Shown: positions 16,128 through 24,023, counted from the stretch's first letter. The stretch is DNA of 29,931 bases from an uncultured Clostridia bacterium (GCA_934122235.1 CAKOWE010000016.1:1-29931), one strand, 5' to 3'. A program made the numbers and translations. Notes: generated by a model from the letters alone, not told the origin.

Positions 16128-16133
16128 ATGATG

Positions 16134-16688
16134 TTAAATTTCCATTTGACTACTTAAAAATCCAGCAGCGGATTGAACTACTTTTAATTCAGTTTCACCC
16201 ATTTTTGAATTTTGCTCTTTTGAAAGTAAAATAACACTGCCTATTACATCGCCATCTGATATGATTGGATATATAACTTGTGAATTATATCTTCTTTCTT
16301 TGTTATCATTTTGTGTTATAGGTAAAGAAATTTCATTGTTCTCTTTGCTAGTATAAACTTCTTTATTTTCTAGAACTTTTTCAAGTTCTGGACTTAAATT
16401 TTGTTCTAAAAATTCTTTTTTTGAACCACCAGAAACGGCTATAACAGTATCTTTATCTGTTATGCAAGCAATATGTCCAGTTGTTTTTGATAAAGTATCT
16501 GCATATCCACTAGCAAATTCTGAAAGTTCTCCAATAGGAGAATATTTTTTTAATATTACTTCTCCTTCTTTGTCTGTAAATATTTCTAAAGGATCACCTT
16601 CTTTTATGTGTAAAGTTCTACGAATTTCTTTGGGTATAACAATTCTTCCTAGGTCATCAATTCTTCTAACTACGCCAGTTGCCTTCAA
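16134..16688 (-). CDS. spoVT: Stage V sporulation protein T
   Basis: 184-residue forespore transcription regulator, made under sigma-G in bacilli and clostridia, that tunes late spore genes. The N-terminal AbrB-type swapped-hairpin DNA-binding domain (about 1-50) contains KATGVVRRIDDLGRIVIPKE and EGDPLEIF. Residues ~55-180 form a GAF-like domain ending QSAAGFLSSQMEI, as in Bacillus SpoVT. The start is a TTG at 16688 with GGAGGG six bases upstream and the canonical KATG sequence directly after it. The in-frame ATG at 16715 lies upstream of the predicted transcription start and is not used. Length is close to the Bacillus protein. It is convergent with the Tad-like locus and divergent from alaS. 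Confidence 0.95.
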   Translation of the reverse strand: MKATGVVRRIDDLGRIVIPKEIRRTLHIKEGDPLEIFTDKEGEVILKKYSPIGELSEFASGYADTLSKTTGHIACITDKDTVIAVSGGSKKEFLEQNLSPELEKVLENKEVYTSKENNEISLPITQNDNKERRYNSQVIYPIISDGDVIGSVILLSKEQNSKMGETELKVVQSAAGFLSSQMEI

Positions 16689-16705
16689 TTTATTCCCTCC
16701 TTTAT

Positions 16706-16735
16706 TATAATGCAAAGCACACTAATTTCCTATAC
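16706..16735 (-). promoter_or_regulatory. Sigma-G-like promoter of spoVT
   Basis: On the minus strand GTATA (16735-16731), an 18-bp spacer and CATTATA (16712-16706) match the sigma-G consensus GnATR-N18-CATnnTA at every defined base. The predicted start of transcription is almost at the ribosome binding site, so the leader is about ten bases. The same -10 also contains TATAAT, so vegetative use is not excluded. Confidence 0.7.
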
Positions 16736-16853
16736 AATAAAATATGGTGTCTTAGCCAAATTACACTAATTTTGTGTTTATCAATAGTATGCTAAGAAAA
16801 AAACTTTTTATACTCAAATTTTACAAAAAATGCAATGTTTTTTTGTAAACTAC

Positions 16854-16883
16854 TTGTAAAAAGCATAAAAAAGTGTGTATAAT
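16854..16883 (+). promoter_or_regulatory. Sigma-A-type promoter of alaS
   Basis: TTGTAA (16854-16859), an 18-bp spacer and TATAAT (16878-16883). The leader to the ATG at 16964 is about 75 bp and shows no T-box specifier, antiterminator or terminator structure. Confidence 0.65.
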
Positions 16884-16963
16884 AAACAATGAAAATATTA
16901 TTCTGAAATTATAAAAATAACTAAATCAATGTAATTAGTATATAAAAATCAAGGAGGAACAAA

Positions 16964-18724
16964 ATGAAGGCAATAGAATTAAGAAACAAATATTTAAATT
17001 TTTTTAAAAGCAAAGGTCATACTATAATACCAAGCAGTCCTTTGGTACCAGAAAATGATCCATCCGTTTTATTTACAACAGCTGGAATGCATCCATTAGT
17101 ACCATATTTATTAGGAGAAACACATCCTGGTGGAAAAAGACTTACAGATTATCAAAAATGCTTACGTACAGATGATATAGATGAAGTTGGAGATACAGGA
17201 CATTTAACTTATTTTGAAATGATGGGAAATTGGTCATTAGGAGACTATTTCAAAAAAGAATCTATAAATATGACGTATGAATTTTTAACAAAAGAATTAG
17301 GAATTCCTAACGAAAAAATATCTGTAACATGCTTTGCTGGAGATGGAGATTGTCCAAGAGATGATGAAGCAGCGAATATATGGGAAAGTGTAGGAATTCC
17401 AAGAGATAGAATATATTTCTTTGGTAAAAAAGAGAACTGGTGGGGGCCAGCAGGAACACACGGACCATGTGGACCAGATACAGAAATTTTTTATGATACA
17501 GGAAAAGAAAAATGTTGTGAAGATTGTAACCCTTCTTGCAGTTGTGGAAAATATTTAGAAATTTGGAATAATGTATTTATGCAATATAACAAAACCGAAG
17601 ATGGAAAATATGAAGAATTAAAACAAAAGAATGTAGATACAGGATTAGGTTTAGAAAGAACAACAATGGTTTTACAAGGTAAAGAAAACGTATTTGAAAT
17701 AGAAGTATTTAAGCCAATAATAGAAAAATTAAGACAATTAGCAACAAATAAAAACGAAGAGAGTTATAGAATCATTGCTGATCACTTAAGAGCAAGTATA
17801 ATGCTAATAGCAGATGGAGTAAAACCAAGTAATATTGAGCAGGGATATATTTTAAGAAGATTAATAAGAAGAACAATAAGACATTTAAGAAAATTAGGAA
17901 TAAATACAGAAGAATTAAAAAACATAGCTCAATTAAATATAAATAACATAAAAGAAATGTATCCAGAATTGGAACAAAAACAAAATGAAATATTAGATAC
18001 TTTAGAAAATGAAAGAAATAAATTCATTAAAACTCTAGAAAATGGAGAAAGAGAGTTTGAAAAAATAGCAAACAAATTAAAACAACAAGGAAAAGATGAA
18101 ATAGATGCAATATCTGCATTTAAATTATATGAAACTTATGGATTTCCAATAGAAATAACAGAAGAACTTGCTAAAGAACAAGGATTAAAAATAAATAGTG
18201 AAGAAGTTCAAAAATTATATAAAGAGCATCAAGAAAAATCTAGATTAGGTGCTGAACAAAAATTTAAAGGTGGATTAGCAGAAAAAAATGAAGAAACAAT
18301 ATGCTACCATACAGCGACACACCTTTTACATAAAGCATTAAAAATAGTTTTAGGTGATCATGTTGCACAAAAAGGTTCAAATATTACTACAGAAAGACTT
18401 AGATTTGATTTTTCACATCCACAAAAGGTAACACCAGAAGAATTGAAAAAAGTTGAAGATATTGTAAATGAACAAATACAAAGAGATTTGCCTGTAGTAT
18501 GCGAAGAAATGACATTAGAAGAAGCTAAAAAAAGTGGAGCAATAGGGTTATTTGAAAATAAATATGGAGATAAAGTAAAAGTATATACAATAGGAGACTT
18601 CAGTAAAGAAATATGTGGAGGACCACATGTTGAACATACAGCTCAATTAGGAAAATTTATAATAAAAAAAGAAGAAGCAAGTTCTGCTGGAGTAAGGAGA
18701 ATAAAAGCAATATTAGTTCGCTAG
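16964..18724 (+). CDS. alaS: Alanyl-tRNA synthetase, compact form without C-terminal domain
   Basis: Charges tRNA-Ala with alanine in the cytosol. 586 residues, against about 870 in most bacteria. The class II catalytic core fills ~1-240 (LFTTAGMHPLVPYLLGE, then LTYFEMMGNWSLGDYFKKE) with a cysteine-rich insert (KCCEDCNPSCSCGK). The tRNA-recognition helices follow. The editing domain is intact, with zinc ligands H449, H453, C551 and H555 (HTATH and CGGPH). It ends directly after the editing domain with RRIKAILVR, so the C-Ala oligomerisation domain is absent. This looks like a natural short form, because no frameshift or remnant follows the stop. AAGGAGG precedes the ATG. Confidence 0.93.
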   Translation: MKAIELRNKYLNFFKSKGHTIIPSSPLVPENDPSVLFTTAGMHPLVPYLLGETHPGGKRLTDYQKCLRTDDIDEVGDTGHLTYFEMMGNWSLGDYFKKESINMTYEFLTKELGIPNEKISVTCFAGDGDCPRDDEAANIWESVGIPRDRIYFFGKKENWWGPAGTHGPCGPDTEIFYDTGKEKCCEDCNPSCSCGKYLEIWNNVFMQYNKTEDGKYEELKQKNVDTGLGLERTTMVLQGKENVFEIEVFKPIIEKLRQLATNKNEESYRIIADHLRASIMLIADGVKPSNIEQGYILRRLIRRTIRHLRKLGINTEELKNIAQLNINNIKEMYPELEQKQNEILDTLENERNKFIKTLENGEREFEKIANKLKQQGKDEIDAISAFKLYETYGFPIEITEELAKEQGLKINSEEVQKLYKEHQEKSRLGAEQKFKGGLAEKNEETICYHTATHLLHKALKIVLGDHVAQKGSNITTERLRFDFSHPQKVTPEELKKVEDIVNEQIQRDLPVVCEEMTLEEAKKSGAIGLFENKYGDKVKVYTIGDFSKEICGGPHVEHTAQLGKFIIKKEEASSAGVRRIKAILVR

Positions 18725-18781
18725 TAAAAACTAGTCATAATAGTTATGAAGAATGACTCTAAAGAAAAGGAGATAAAATAT

Positions 18782-19123
18782 ATGGAAGATTGTATTTTTT
18801 GTAAAATAATAAACAAACAAATTCCATCACAAATAATTTATGAAGATGATGAGTTGATAGCATTTAAAGATATTGAGCCAATGGCACCAGTACATGTACT
18901 AGTGTTACCTAAAAAACACATTAAATCTGCTATGGATTTAACAGATGAAGATAGTGTTTTAATTGGTAAAATATATTCTGTTATAAAAAAACTTGCTGTA
19001 GATTTAGGCGTAAGTGAAAGCGGGTTTAGAGTAGTTAATAATTGTGGAGAAGATGCAGGTCAAACAGTAAAACATATTCATTTCCATGTTTTAGGTGGAG
19101 AAAAATTACCTTTAACTATGTAA
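18782..19123 (+). CDS. HIT-family nucleotide-binding hydrolase (HinT-like)
   Basis: 113-residue histidine-triad protein, the usual HinT/PKCI length. Such enzymes hydrolyse phosphoramidates of purine nucleotides and adenylylated intermediates. It starts MEDCIFCKIINKQIPSQIIY, the typical N-terminus with CxxC, and has the catalytic triad HIHFH at H98-H100-H102 followed by VLGGEKL. ATG 18782 is chosen because AAAGGAG sits eight bases upstream. The in-frame ATG at 18746 would add 12 polar residues not seen in the family. It lies 57 bp after alaS and is likely cotranscribed with it. Confidence 0.93.
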   Translation: MEDCIFCKIINKQIPSQIIYEDDELIAFKDIEPMAPVHVLVLPKKHIKSAMDLTDEDSVLIGKIYSVIKKLAVDLGVSESGFRVVNNCGEDAGQTVKHIHFHVLGGEKLPLTM

Positions 19124-19151
19124 TTTACTAGACTAAAATACACAAATATGA

Positions 19152-19157
19152 TATAAT
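19152..19157 (+). promoter_or_regulatory. Extended -10 element upstream of the sortase gene
   Basis: TATAAT preceded by TGA (TGATATAAT), 33 bp before the sortase ATG. The -35 is weak, as is common for extended -10 promoters. Confidence 0.5.
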
Positions 19158-19189
19158 TAATTATATATTGAGTTTTAGGAGGTGCTTTT

Positions 19190-19888
19190 ATGTTTAGTAA
19201 TAAATATGGAAAAGTATTAACTGTATTTTTGATTGTAGCAATACTTGCTATTGTTGGCTTGGTGGGATTTTGGCTATTTGATAAAATAAATGGTGATAAA
19301 ATAAAGAAAGATGGAGAAGCAGCAATAGAAGAATTTAATAGAAATACTGAAGCAACAGTAACACCAACACCGGATACTGACGACAGTAATGGTGATGATG
19401 GAGAGCAAGTACCAGATATAATAGAAACAATACCAACACCTTCTAATAATAATTCAAATAATACTAGTTCAGACGGAAAAACTAAATATGGTGGTTTTGT
19501 AATGTTAGGATATATCGAAATACCAAGAACTAATGTAAAAGTTCCTATATTAGAGAAAGTTACTAAAAAATCTTTAGAAATAGCTGTAGCTGTTTTATAT
19601 CCGTTAGATGCAAAATTAAATGAACCAGGAAATATAGTTATAGCTGGACATAATTATAGAAATCAATTATTCTTCTCAAATAATAAAAAGTTACAAGAAG
19701 GCGATAAAATATATATAACAGATGCAAATAAAAGGACAATGACATATATTGTTTACAAAAACTTTGAAGCTTCACCTGAAGATACATCTTTCTATGAAAG
19801 AGATACTGGTGGGGTTCCAGAAATAACATTAACAACTTGTACACAAGATAGCAGTAAGAGAACAATTATACTTGCAAGAGCACAATAA
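19190..19888 (+). CDS. Sortase
   Basis: 232-residue transpeptidase that anchors secreted proteins to the cell wall or links pilin subunits. An N-terminal membrane anchor (about 9-30) is followed by a low-complexity threonine/proline/asparagine linker (55-95) that spaces the catalytic domain from the membrane. The sortase fold spans ~100-232: YGGFVMLGYIEIPRTNVKVP, catalytic His154 in AGHNYR, Cys217 in TLTTCTQ and Arg224 in SSKRTII. The layout is most like small class D-type or related sortases, but the class is not certain. No LPxTG substrate gene is adjacent. It has its own promoter and Shine-Dalgarno (TAGGAGGTG). Confidence 0.92.
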   Translation: MFSNKYGKVLTVFLIVAILAIVGLVGFWLFDKINGDKIKKDGEAAIEEFNRNTEATVTPTPDTDDSNGDDGEQVPDIIETIPTPSNNNSNNTSSDGKTKYGGFVMLGYIEIPRTNVKVPILEKVTKKSLEIAVAVLYPLDAKLNEPGNIVIAGHNYRNQLFFSNNKKLQEGDKIYITDANKRTMTYIVYKNFEASPEDTSFYERDTGGVPEITLTTCTQDSSKRTIILARAQ

Positions 19889-19914
19889 TTTGTTTAAATT
19901 ATAAACAAAAATAC

Positions 19915-19943
19915 TTGACAAAATAAATAATATGAATTAAAAT
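19915..19943 (+). promoter_or_regulatory. Strong promoter of the tRNA pair
   Basis: Consensus TTGACA (19915-19920), a 17-bp spacer and TAAAAT (19938-19943), upstream of tRNA-His. Confidence 0.75.
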
Positions 19944-19948
19944 ATAAA

Positions 19949-19977
19949 TTACTGTTTGATATTAAATCAAACAGTAA
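19949..19977 (+). repeat. 12-bp hairpin between the tRNA promoter and tRNA-His
   Basis: TTACTGTTTGAT (19949-19960) pairs perfectly with ATCAAACAGTAA (19966-19977) around an ATTAA loop. It would be the very 5' end of the tRNA transcript. It may also act as a weak terminator for the sortase gene, because only TTT follows. Confidence 0.55.
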
Positions 19978-19983
19978 TTTAAT

Positions 19984-20061
19984 GGTGGATGTAGCTCAGC
20001 TGGTTAGAGCGCTAGTTTGTGGCACTAGAGGCCGTGGGTTCGAATCCCATCTTCCACCCCA
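19984..20061 (+). tRNA. tRNA-His (GTG)
   Basis: A cloverleaf can be drawn. The acceptor GTGGATG pairs with CTTCCAC, with one T-T mismatch. The extra G(-1) typical of tRNA-His opposes discriminator C73. The anticodon loop is TTGTGGC with anticodon GTG, the T arm is GTGGG-TTCGAAT-CCCAT, and CCA is encoded (20059-20061). Confidence 0.95.
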
Positions 20062-20084
20062 TAAACTTTATATTAATTTAATAT

Positions 20085-20160
20085 TGGGGTGTAGCCAAGC
20101 GGTAAGGCACCAGACTTTGACTCTGGCATTTCGGCGGTTCGAATCCTCCCACCCCAGCCA
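20085..20160 (+). tRNA. tRNA-Gln (TTG)
   Basis: Acceptor TGGGGTG pairs with CACCCCA. The anticodon stem CCAGA/TCTGG encloses loop CTTTGAC with anticodon TTG. The T loop is TTCGAAT and CCA is encoded. It lies 23 bp after tRNA-His and is cotranscribed with it. Confidence 0.95.
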
Positions 20161-20170
20161 ATATTTAATA

Positions 20171-20212
20171 AAAAAATTACCTTTCAGCAATTATACTGAG
20201 AGGTAATTTTTT
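20171..20212 (+). terminator. Terminator of the tRNA pair
   Basis: A 17-bp stem with one G-T pair (20171-20187 with 20196-20212), an 8-nt loop and a run of six T at the 3' arm. Confidence 0.85.
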
Positions 20213-20287
20213 ATACGCTTATCATAAATTTATAAATAGTTATCACAACAAAAGCAAAAATAATAGATTTTTAGCTCATTAACATGC

Positions 20288-20293
20288 TATAAT
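20288..20293 (+). promoter_or_regulatory. Extended -10 element of the LytTR operon
   Basis: TGCTATAAT (TATAAT at 20288-20293), 32 bp before the LytTR ATG, with no good -35. Confidence 0.5.
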
Positions 20294-20324
20294 TTATTTA
20301 AGAAAAAGGTGAGAGGATAAAAAA

Positions 20325-20792
20325 ATGAGTATAAAAATAAATACTAATATATCAAAAGAATATCAAGAAACTATAATCACAGTAAATGCACCAGAAATGA
20401 ATCAAGATATACAGAATTTAATTAATTATATTTCAAATATAAATATAATTCCAAATCAAATTGTAGCAAATGATGATAATAAAATATATTTTATTGATTT
20501 AGAAAACATTATATGTTTTTTTAGTAAAAATAAATATAATTATGTAAGAACAAAAGAAGGAACATATAGAGTTAGATATAAATTATATGAATTAGAAGAT
20601 ATACTAAAAAATAAAAACTTTATAAGAATTTCCAACTCGTGTATTATAAATATGAATCAAGTAAAATATTTTGATACAAGTATACTTGGAACAATATCAG
20701 TTTACTTAAAAGATTCTACGCATGAAGTTGTTTCTAAAAGATATGTCTCAGAAATAACAAAAATATTAAAACAAAGGAGGGATTTGAAATGA
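20325..20792 (+). CDS. LytTR-domain DNA-binding regulator
   Basis: 155-residue transcription factor without a receiver domain. Residues 1-50 form a short polar N-terminal segment. Residues ~55-152 form the LytTR beta-rich DNA-binding domain: YFIDLENIICFFSKNKYNYV, LYELEDILKNKNFIRISNS and CIINMNQVKYF match the family's conserved blocks. Its stop overlaps the start of the next gene by four bases (ATGA). LytTR plus DUF3021 pairs are common in Firmicutes, and the membrane protein is thought to hold or signal to the regulator. Autoregulation is likely. Confidence 0.9.
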   Translation: MSIKINTNISKEYQETIITVNAPEMNQDIQNLINYISNINIIPNQIVANDDNKIYFIDLENIICFFSKNKYNYVRTKEGTYRVRYKLYELEDILKNKNFIRISNSCIINMNQVKYFDTSILGTISVYLKDSTHEVVSKRYVSEITKILKQRRDLK

Positions 20793-21466
20793 AAATTTTT
20801 AAAAAAATTATTAAAACATTATTAGTATTTATATGTTCAACAATAGTTATATATTTTTTATTTACAGTACCTTCTTTTTACAAATGGTGTAATGAAAATC
20901 AATTAATTTTATATAAGAATGGTGAAGAAGTTTCAAAAGAAATTTTAAAACTTGACAGTGCAAAAATAAAGGAAATAGGAGATGCTGTTAGAATTAATAC
21001 TGAATCGATGGAAATGAGTTTGGAGCTATCAGCTAATGATGGAGATGATGATTCTCATAGCTTGGCAGAATTTTATGATCCATTAGGATATTCTGTATGG
21101 ATTTATATGCAAGTTGGAATGTACAAGGTTACAATTTCATATATAGGGTTATCAATTTTACTAGGAATATGTATAACAATAGAATATATAGTAATAACTT
21201 CCAAAAAACTAAATAATATTTTAAAATTTGTAATAGGGTACTTGGGAGTAATGTTTATAATTCCACCTATTTTACAATATAACCATTTCTATAGATGGAT
21301 TGGACTACCACATGGTGTAAATCTAAAACCATTTTATATAGTCTATACAATAGTATTTGCAGTAGCATATATAACAAATTATATAGTAGGAGTAAGAATG
21401 ACAAAGAAATTAAATGATACGATTGGAAAGAAGAAGGAAAACAAAAATAATAGAGAAAATATATAA
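20789..21466 (+). CDS. DUF3021-type membrane protein with extracytoplasmic insert
   Basis: 225-residue membrane protein translationally coupled to the LytTR gene. Four hydrophobic helices are visible: about 8-28, 104-133, 143-166 and 179-200. Between helices 1 and 2 lies a ~70-residue charged segment with an acidic stretch (NDGDDDSHS), predicted outside the membrane. Plain DUF3021 proteins are about 130-150 residues with four closely spaced helices, so this one carries an insertion that could be a sensor. The lysine-rich C-terminus is cytosolic. Family assignment rests on the LytTR pairing and helix pattern more than on motifs. Confidence 0.65.
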   Translation: MKIFKKIIKTLLVFICSTIVIYFLFTVPSFYKWCNENQLILYKNGEEVSKEILKLDSAKIKEIGDAVRINTESMEMSLELSANDGDDDSHSLAEFYDPLGYSVWIYMQVGMYKVTISYIGLSILLGICITIEYIVITSKKLNNILKFVIGYLGVMFIIPPILQYNHFYRWIGLPHGVNLKPFYIVYTIVFAVAYITNYIVGVRMTKKLNDTIGKKKENKNNRENI

Positions 21467-21489
21467 AAGTTACTTATTCAATATAAAGA

Positions 21490-21524
21490 AGGACTAGGTT
21501 TTATTGTAAGACCTAGTCCTTTTT
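21490..21524 (+). terminator. Terminator of the LytTR operon
   Basis: AGGACTAGGT (21490-21499) pairs perfectly with ACCTAGTCCT (21511-21520), followed by TTTT. Confidence 0.88.
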
Positions 21525-21540
21525 AGCCATGGGGAAACAG

Positions 21541-21762
21541 TTAATAGGAGCCATAATGATTGGTGTGTGACTGAATATGTAGATTAAATTCTAAGATAGC
21601 TTTCCGGTTAAGAAGGACATCTTTCTCTGACTTTAAGTCGAACCAATCTTTGTTAGAGGATGCTGAAGAACCATGCTTGCCAATAGCAAGTATTTTAAGG
21701 TTTATATCAGTAATCCGTTTGTTAATAGCTTCTAACTCCTGCTGTAAGTATTGCATGCACAT
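21541..21762 (-). CDS. Small unknown protein of atypical composition
   Basis: 73-residue product from ATG 21762 with GAAGGGGG eight bases upstream. It starts MCMQYLQQELEAINKRITDI, is mostly helical with heptad-like spacing, and has no membrane segment. Codon use differs from its neighbours (CTT, GTC, CAC, CGG) and the stretch is visibly less AT-rich, which suggests transfer. Residue 53 is CGG, the only in-frame CGG outside the Tad-like shift sites. Read as arginine it continues to 21541. With a +1 shift it would read LLNGKLS and stop. I do not recognise the family. It lies between the LytTR terminator and the tig promoter. Confidence 0.5.
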   Translation of the reverse strand: MCMQYLQQELEAINKRITDINLKILAIGKHGSSASSNKDWFDLKSEKDVLLNRKAILEFNLHIQSHTNHYGSY

Positions 21763-21851
21763 AGAAGTTACCCCCTTCAAAAGTTAATAATATTATTATA
21801 CAACAAAATGAAAAAATTGGCAAATTTAACATAAAAAATGTTCAAATGGTG

Positions 21852-21879
21852 TTGCAAAATACACATAATGTGATATAAT
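21852..21879 (+). promoter_or_regulatory. Promoter of tig
   Basis: TTGCAA (21852-21857), a 16-bp spacer and extended -10 TGATATAAT (TATAAT at 21874-21879), 66 bp upstream of the tig ATG. Confidence 0.7.
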
Positions 21880-21945
21880 ATAAAGGCTTTTTTATATGCG
21901 AAGTAATATAATTATGCAAAACTTAAAAGAAGGGATATGAATTAA

Positions 21946-23238
21946 ATGAGTTTAAAAATTGAAAAGACAGAACAAAAAAATGAAGTAAAATTAGAATTTA
22001 GCATAGAGGCAGAAAAATTTGATAATGCAATAAAGACTGTATATGCAAAAAATGCTAAATATTTTAATATACCTGGATTTAGAAAAGGTAAAGCACCAAT
22101 GAATATTGTAGAAAAATACTACGGAAAAGAAATATTTTATGAAGATGCTTTTAACGAAGTTGTTCCAGAAATATTTGATAAAGAAGTAAAAGAAAACAAT
22201 TTAGAAGTAGTTAGCAAACCACAAATAGATATAAAACAAATGGAAAAAGGAAAAGATTTAATATTTACAGCAATTGTTCAAACAAAGCCAGAGGTAAAAC
22301 TTGGAAAATATAAAGGTATAGAAGTAGAAAAAGTTGAGTATAATGTATCTGACGAAGATGTTGAACATGAATTAGGACATATGGCAGAAAAAAATGCAAG
22401 ATTAGTTACTATTGAAGATAGACCAGTTGAAAGTGGAGATATTACAGTTATAGATTTTGAAGGATTTGTTGATGGAAAAGCTTTTGAAGGTGGAAAAGCA
22501 GAAGGACATGAATTAACAATAGGAAGCAATACATTTATTCCTGGTTTCGAAGATCAAATTATAGGAATGAAAATAGATGAAGAAAAAGACATAAATGTTA
22601 AATTCCCAGAACAATATTTTTCAGAAGAATTAGCAGGAAAAGATGCGGTATTTAAAGTAAAATTACATGAAATTAAGAAAAAAGAACTACCACCAATAGA
22701 TGATGAACTTGCAAAGGATATAAGCGAGTTTGATACATTAGCAGAGTTAAAAGCAAGTATAAAAGAAAAAATAGAAAAAGAAAACGAAACACGTGCAAAA
22801 TATGAAACAGAAGATGCTGTTATAAAAGCAGTTGCTGAAAATACAGAAATTGACATTCCATCTGGAATGATAGATACAGAAATAGAAAATAATATAAAAG
22901 ATGTTGAAAATAGATTAAGATATCAAGGTGCAACATTAGATCAATACTTAGCTATGATGGGTAAAACAATGGAAGAATTTAAAAACGAATATAAACCACA
23001 AGCTGAACAAACAGTAAAACAAAGATTAGTATTAGATGCTGTTGCAAATGCAGAAAATATAGTAGCAGAAGAAAAAGACGTAGATGAAAAAATAAAAGAA
23101 ATGGCAGAAAAATATGGCAAAAAAGAAGAAGAATTAAAAGATAATGAGCAATTAAGAGATTACATAAAACAAAACAGTAAAGTAGATAAAACAATAACAT
23201 TTTTATTAGAAAATGCAAAATTTAAAAAATCAAAATAA
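21946..23238 (+). CDS. tig: Trigger factor
   Basis: 430-residue ribosome-bound chaperone with peptidyl-prolyl isomerase activity, at the usual family length. The N-terminal ribosome-binding domain (about 1-115) contains the signature GFRKGKAP (FNIPGFRKGKAPMNIVEKYY region). The FKBP-like domain (~150-235) includes GDITVIDFEGFVDGKAFEGG and FIPGFEDQIIGMK. The helical C-terminal chaperone arms run from ~250 to 430 with many Glu/Lys residues. It is followed by clpP and clpX, the classic order linking nascent-chain folding with proteolysis. AGAAGGGAT precedes the ATG. Confidence 0.97.
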   Translation: MSLKIEKTEQKNEVKLEFSIEAEKFDNAIKTVYAKNAKYFNIPGFRKGKAPMNIVEKYYGKEIFYEDAFNEVVPEIFDKEVKENNLEVVSKPQIDIKQMEKGKDLIFTAIVQTKPEVKLGKYKGIEVEKVEYNVSDEDVEHELGHMAEKNARLVTIEDRPVESGDITVIDFEGFVDGKAFEGGKAEGHELTIGSNTFIPGFEDQIIGMKIDEEKDINVKFPEQYFSEELAGKDAVFKVKLHEIKKKELPPIDDELAKDISEFDTLAELKASIKEKIEKENETRAKYETEDAVIKAVAENTEIDIPSGMIDTEIENNIKDVENRLRYQGATLDQYLAMMGKTMEEFKNEYKPQAEQTVKQRLVLDAVANAENIVAEEKDVDEKIKEMAEKYGKKEEELKDNEQLRDYIKQNSKVDKTITFLLENAKFKKSK

Positions 23239-23272
23239 GATATGTAATTCGTAAAAATGCTTGTAAAACATA

Positions 23273-23300
23273 TACGGAACGGCGAGAATGTCGTTCCGTA
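23273..23300 (+). repeat. Hairpin between tig and clpP
   Basis: TACGGAACG (23273-23281) pairs with CGTTCCGTA (23292-23300) around a 10-nt loop. No T-run follows, so read-through or RNA processing is likely. Neither a CIRCE nor a CtsR-type repeat is seen in 23239-23420. Confidence 0.6.
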
Positions 23301-23420
23301 AAATAAAAATAATGTAGAAGTAGATAATCAATACTGAATTGCGGTTTGTATTTTACTATATTGAAACAGTATGAGTGATATCATTCCAAATTACATAATA
23401 AATTCAAAGGAGGAAAAAAT

Positions 23421-24023
23421 ATGATAAATAATAGTTTAGTACCTTATGTAATTGAACAAACAAATAGGGGAGAAAGATCTTATGATATATTCTCTAGATT
23501 ATTAAAGGACAGAATTATATTTTTAAGTGAAGATGTTAATCAAGCAACTGCAAGTTTAGTTGTTGCACAAATGCTATTCTTAGAGTCAGAAGATCCAGAT
23601 AAAGACATTCATTTTTATATAAATAGCCCTGGCGGATCTATATCAGACGGAATGGCTATATATGATACAATAAATTATATAAAATGCCCAGTATCTACAA
23701 TATGTGTAGGTATGGCGGCTAGTATGGGAGCCTTTTTATTAGCAGCAGGAACAAAAGGTAAAAGATTTGCAACTCCAAATGCTGAAATAATGATACATCA
23801 ACCATTAATTGGTGGAGGCGGAATTACAGGTCAAACTACAGAAATAAAAATTCACGCTGAACATATGGTAAGAACAAGAGAAAAATTAAATAAAATATTA
23901 AGTGAGAGAACAGGAAAACCATTAGAGCAAATAGAAAAAGACACAGAAAGAGATAACTTTATGACAGCAGAGCAAGCTTTAGAGTATGGCTTAATAGATG
24001 GAATAATGGATAAAAGAATGTAA
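23421..24023 (+). CDS. clpP: ATP-dependent Clp protease proteolytic subunit
   Basis: 200-residue serine peptidase that assembles into the double-heptamer chamber used by ClpX. The catalytic triad is visible: Ser101 (GMAASMGAF), His126 (EIMIHQPL) and Asp178 (TERDNF). The oxyanion-hole GG is in INSPGGSISDGMAIYD, and the handle region GGGGITGQTTEIKIHAEH is intact. Length is standard and the N-terminal propeptide is short. The start has AAAGGAGG upstream. The clpX gene follows after 56 bp, so the two are likely cotranscribed. Confidence 0.98.
   Translation: MINNSLVPYVIEQTNRGERSYDIFSRLLKDRIIFLSEDVNQATASLVVAQMLFLESEDPDKDIHFYINSPGGSISDGMAIYDTINYIKCPVSTICVGMAASMGAFLLAAGTKGKRFATPNAEIMIHQPLIGGGGITGQTTEIKIHAEHMVRTREKLNKILSERTGKPLEQIEKDTERDNFMTAEQALEYGLIDGIMDKRM

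Noticed and set aside
16884..16963. T-box leader before alaS
   Set aside because: The leader is only about 75 bp, with no specifier loop, no T-box consensus and no terminator.
19982..20206. 74-codon plus-strand open frame over the tRNA pair
   Set aside because: It reads through two complete tRNA genes. The apparent protein is translated tRNA sequence.
23239..23420. CIRCE or CtsR operator before clpP
   Set aside because: Neither the TTAGCACTC dyad nor the GGTCAAA heptad repeat is present. Only the 23273-23300 hairpin is seen.
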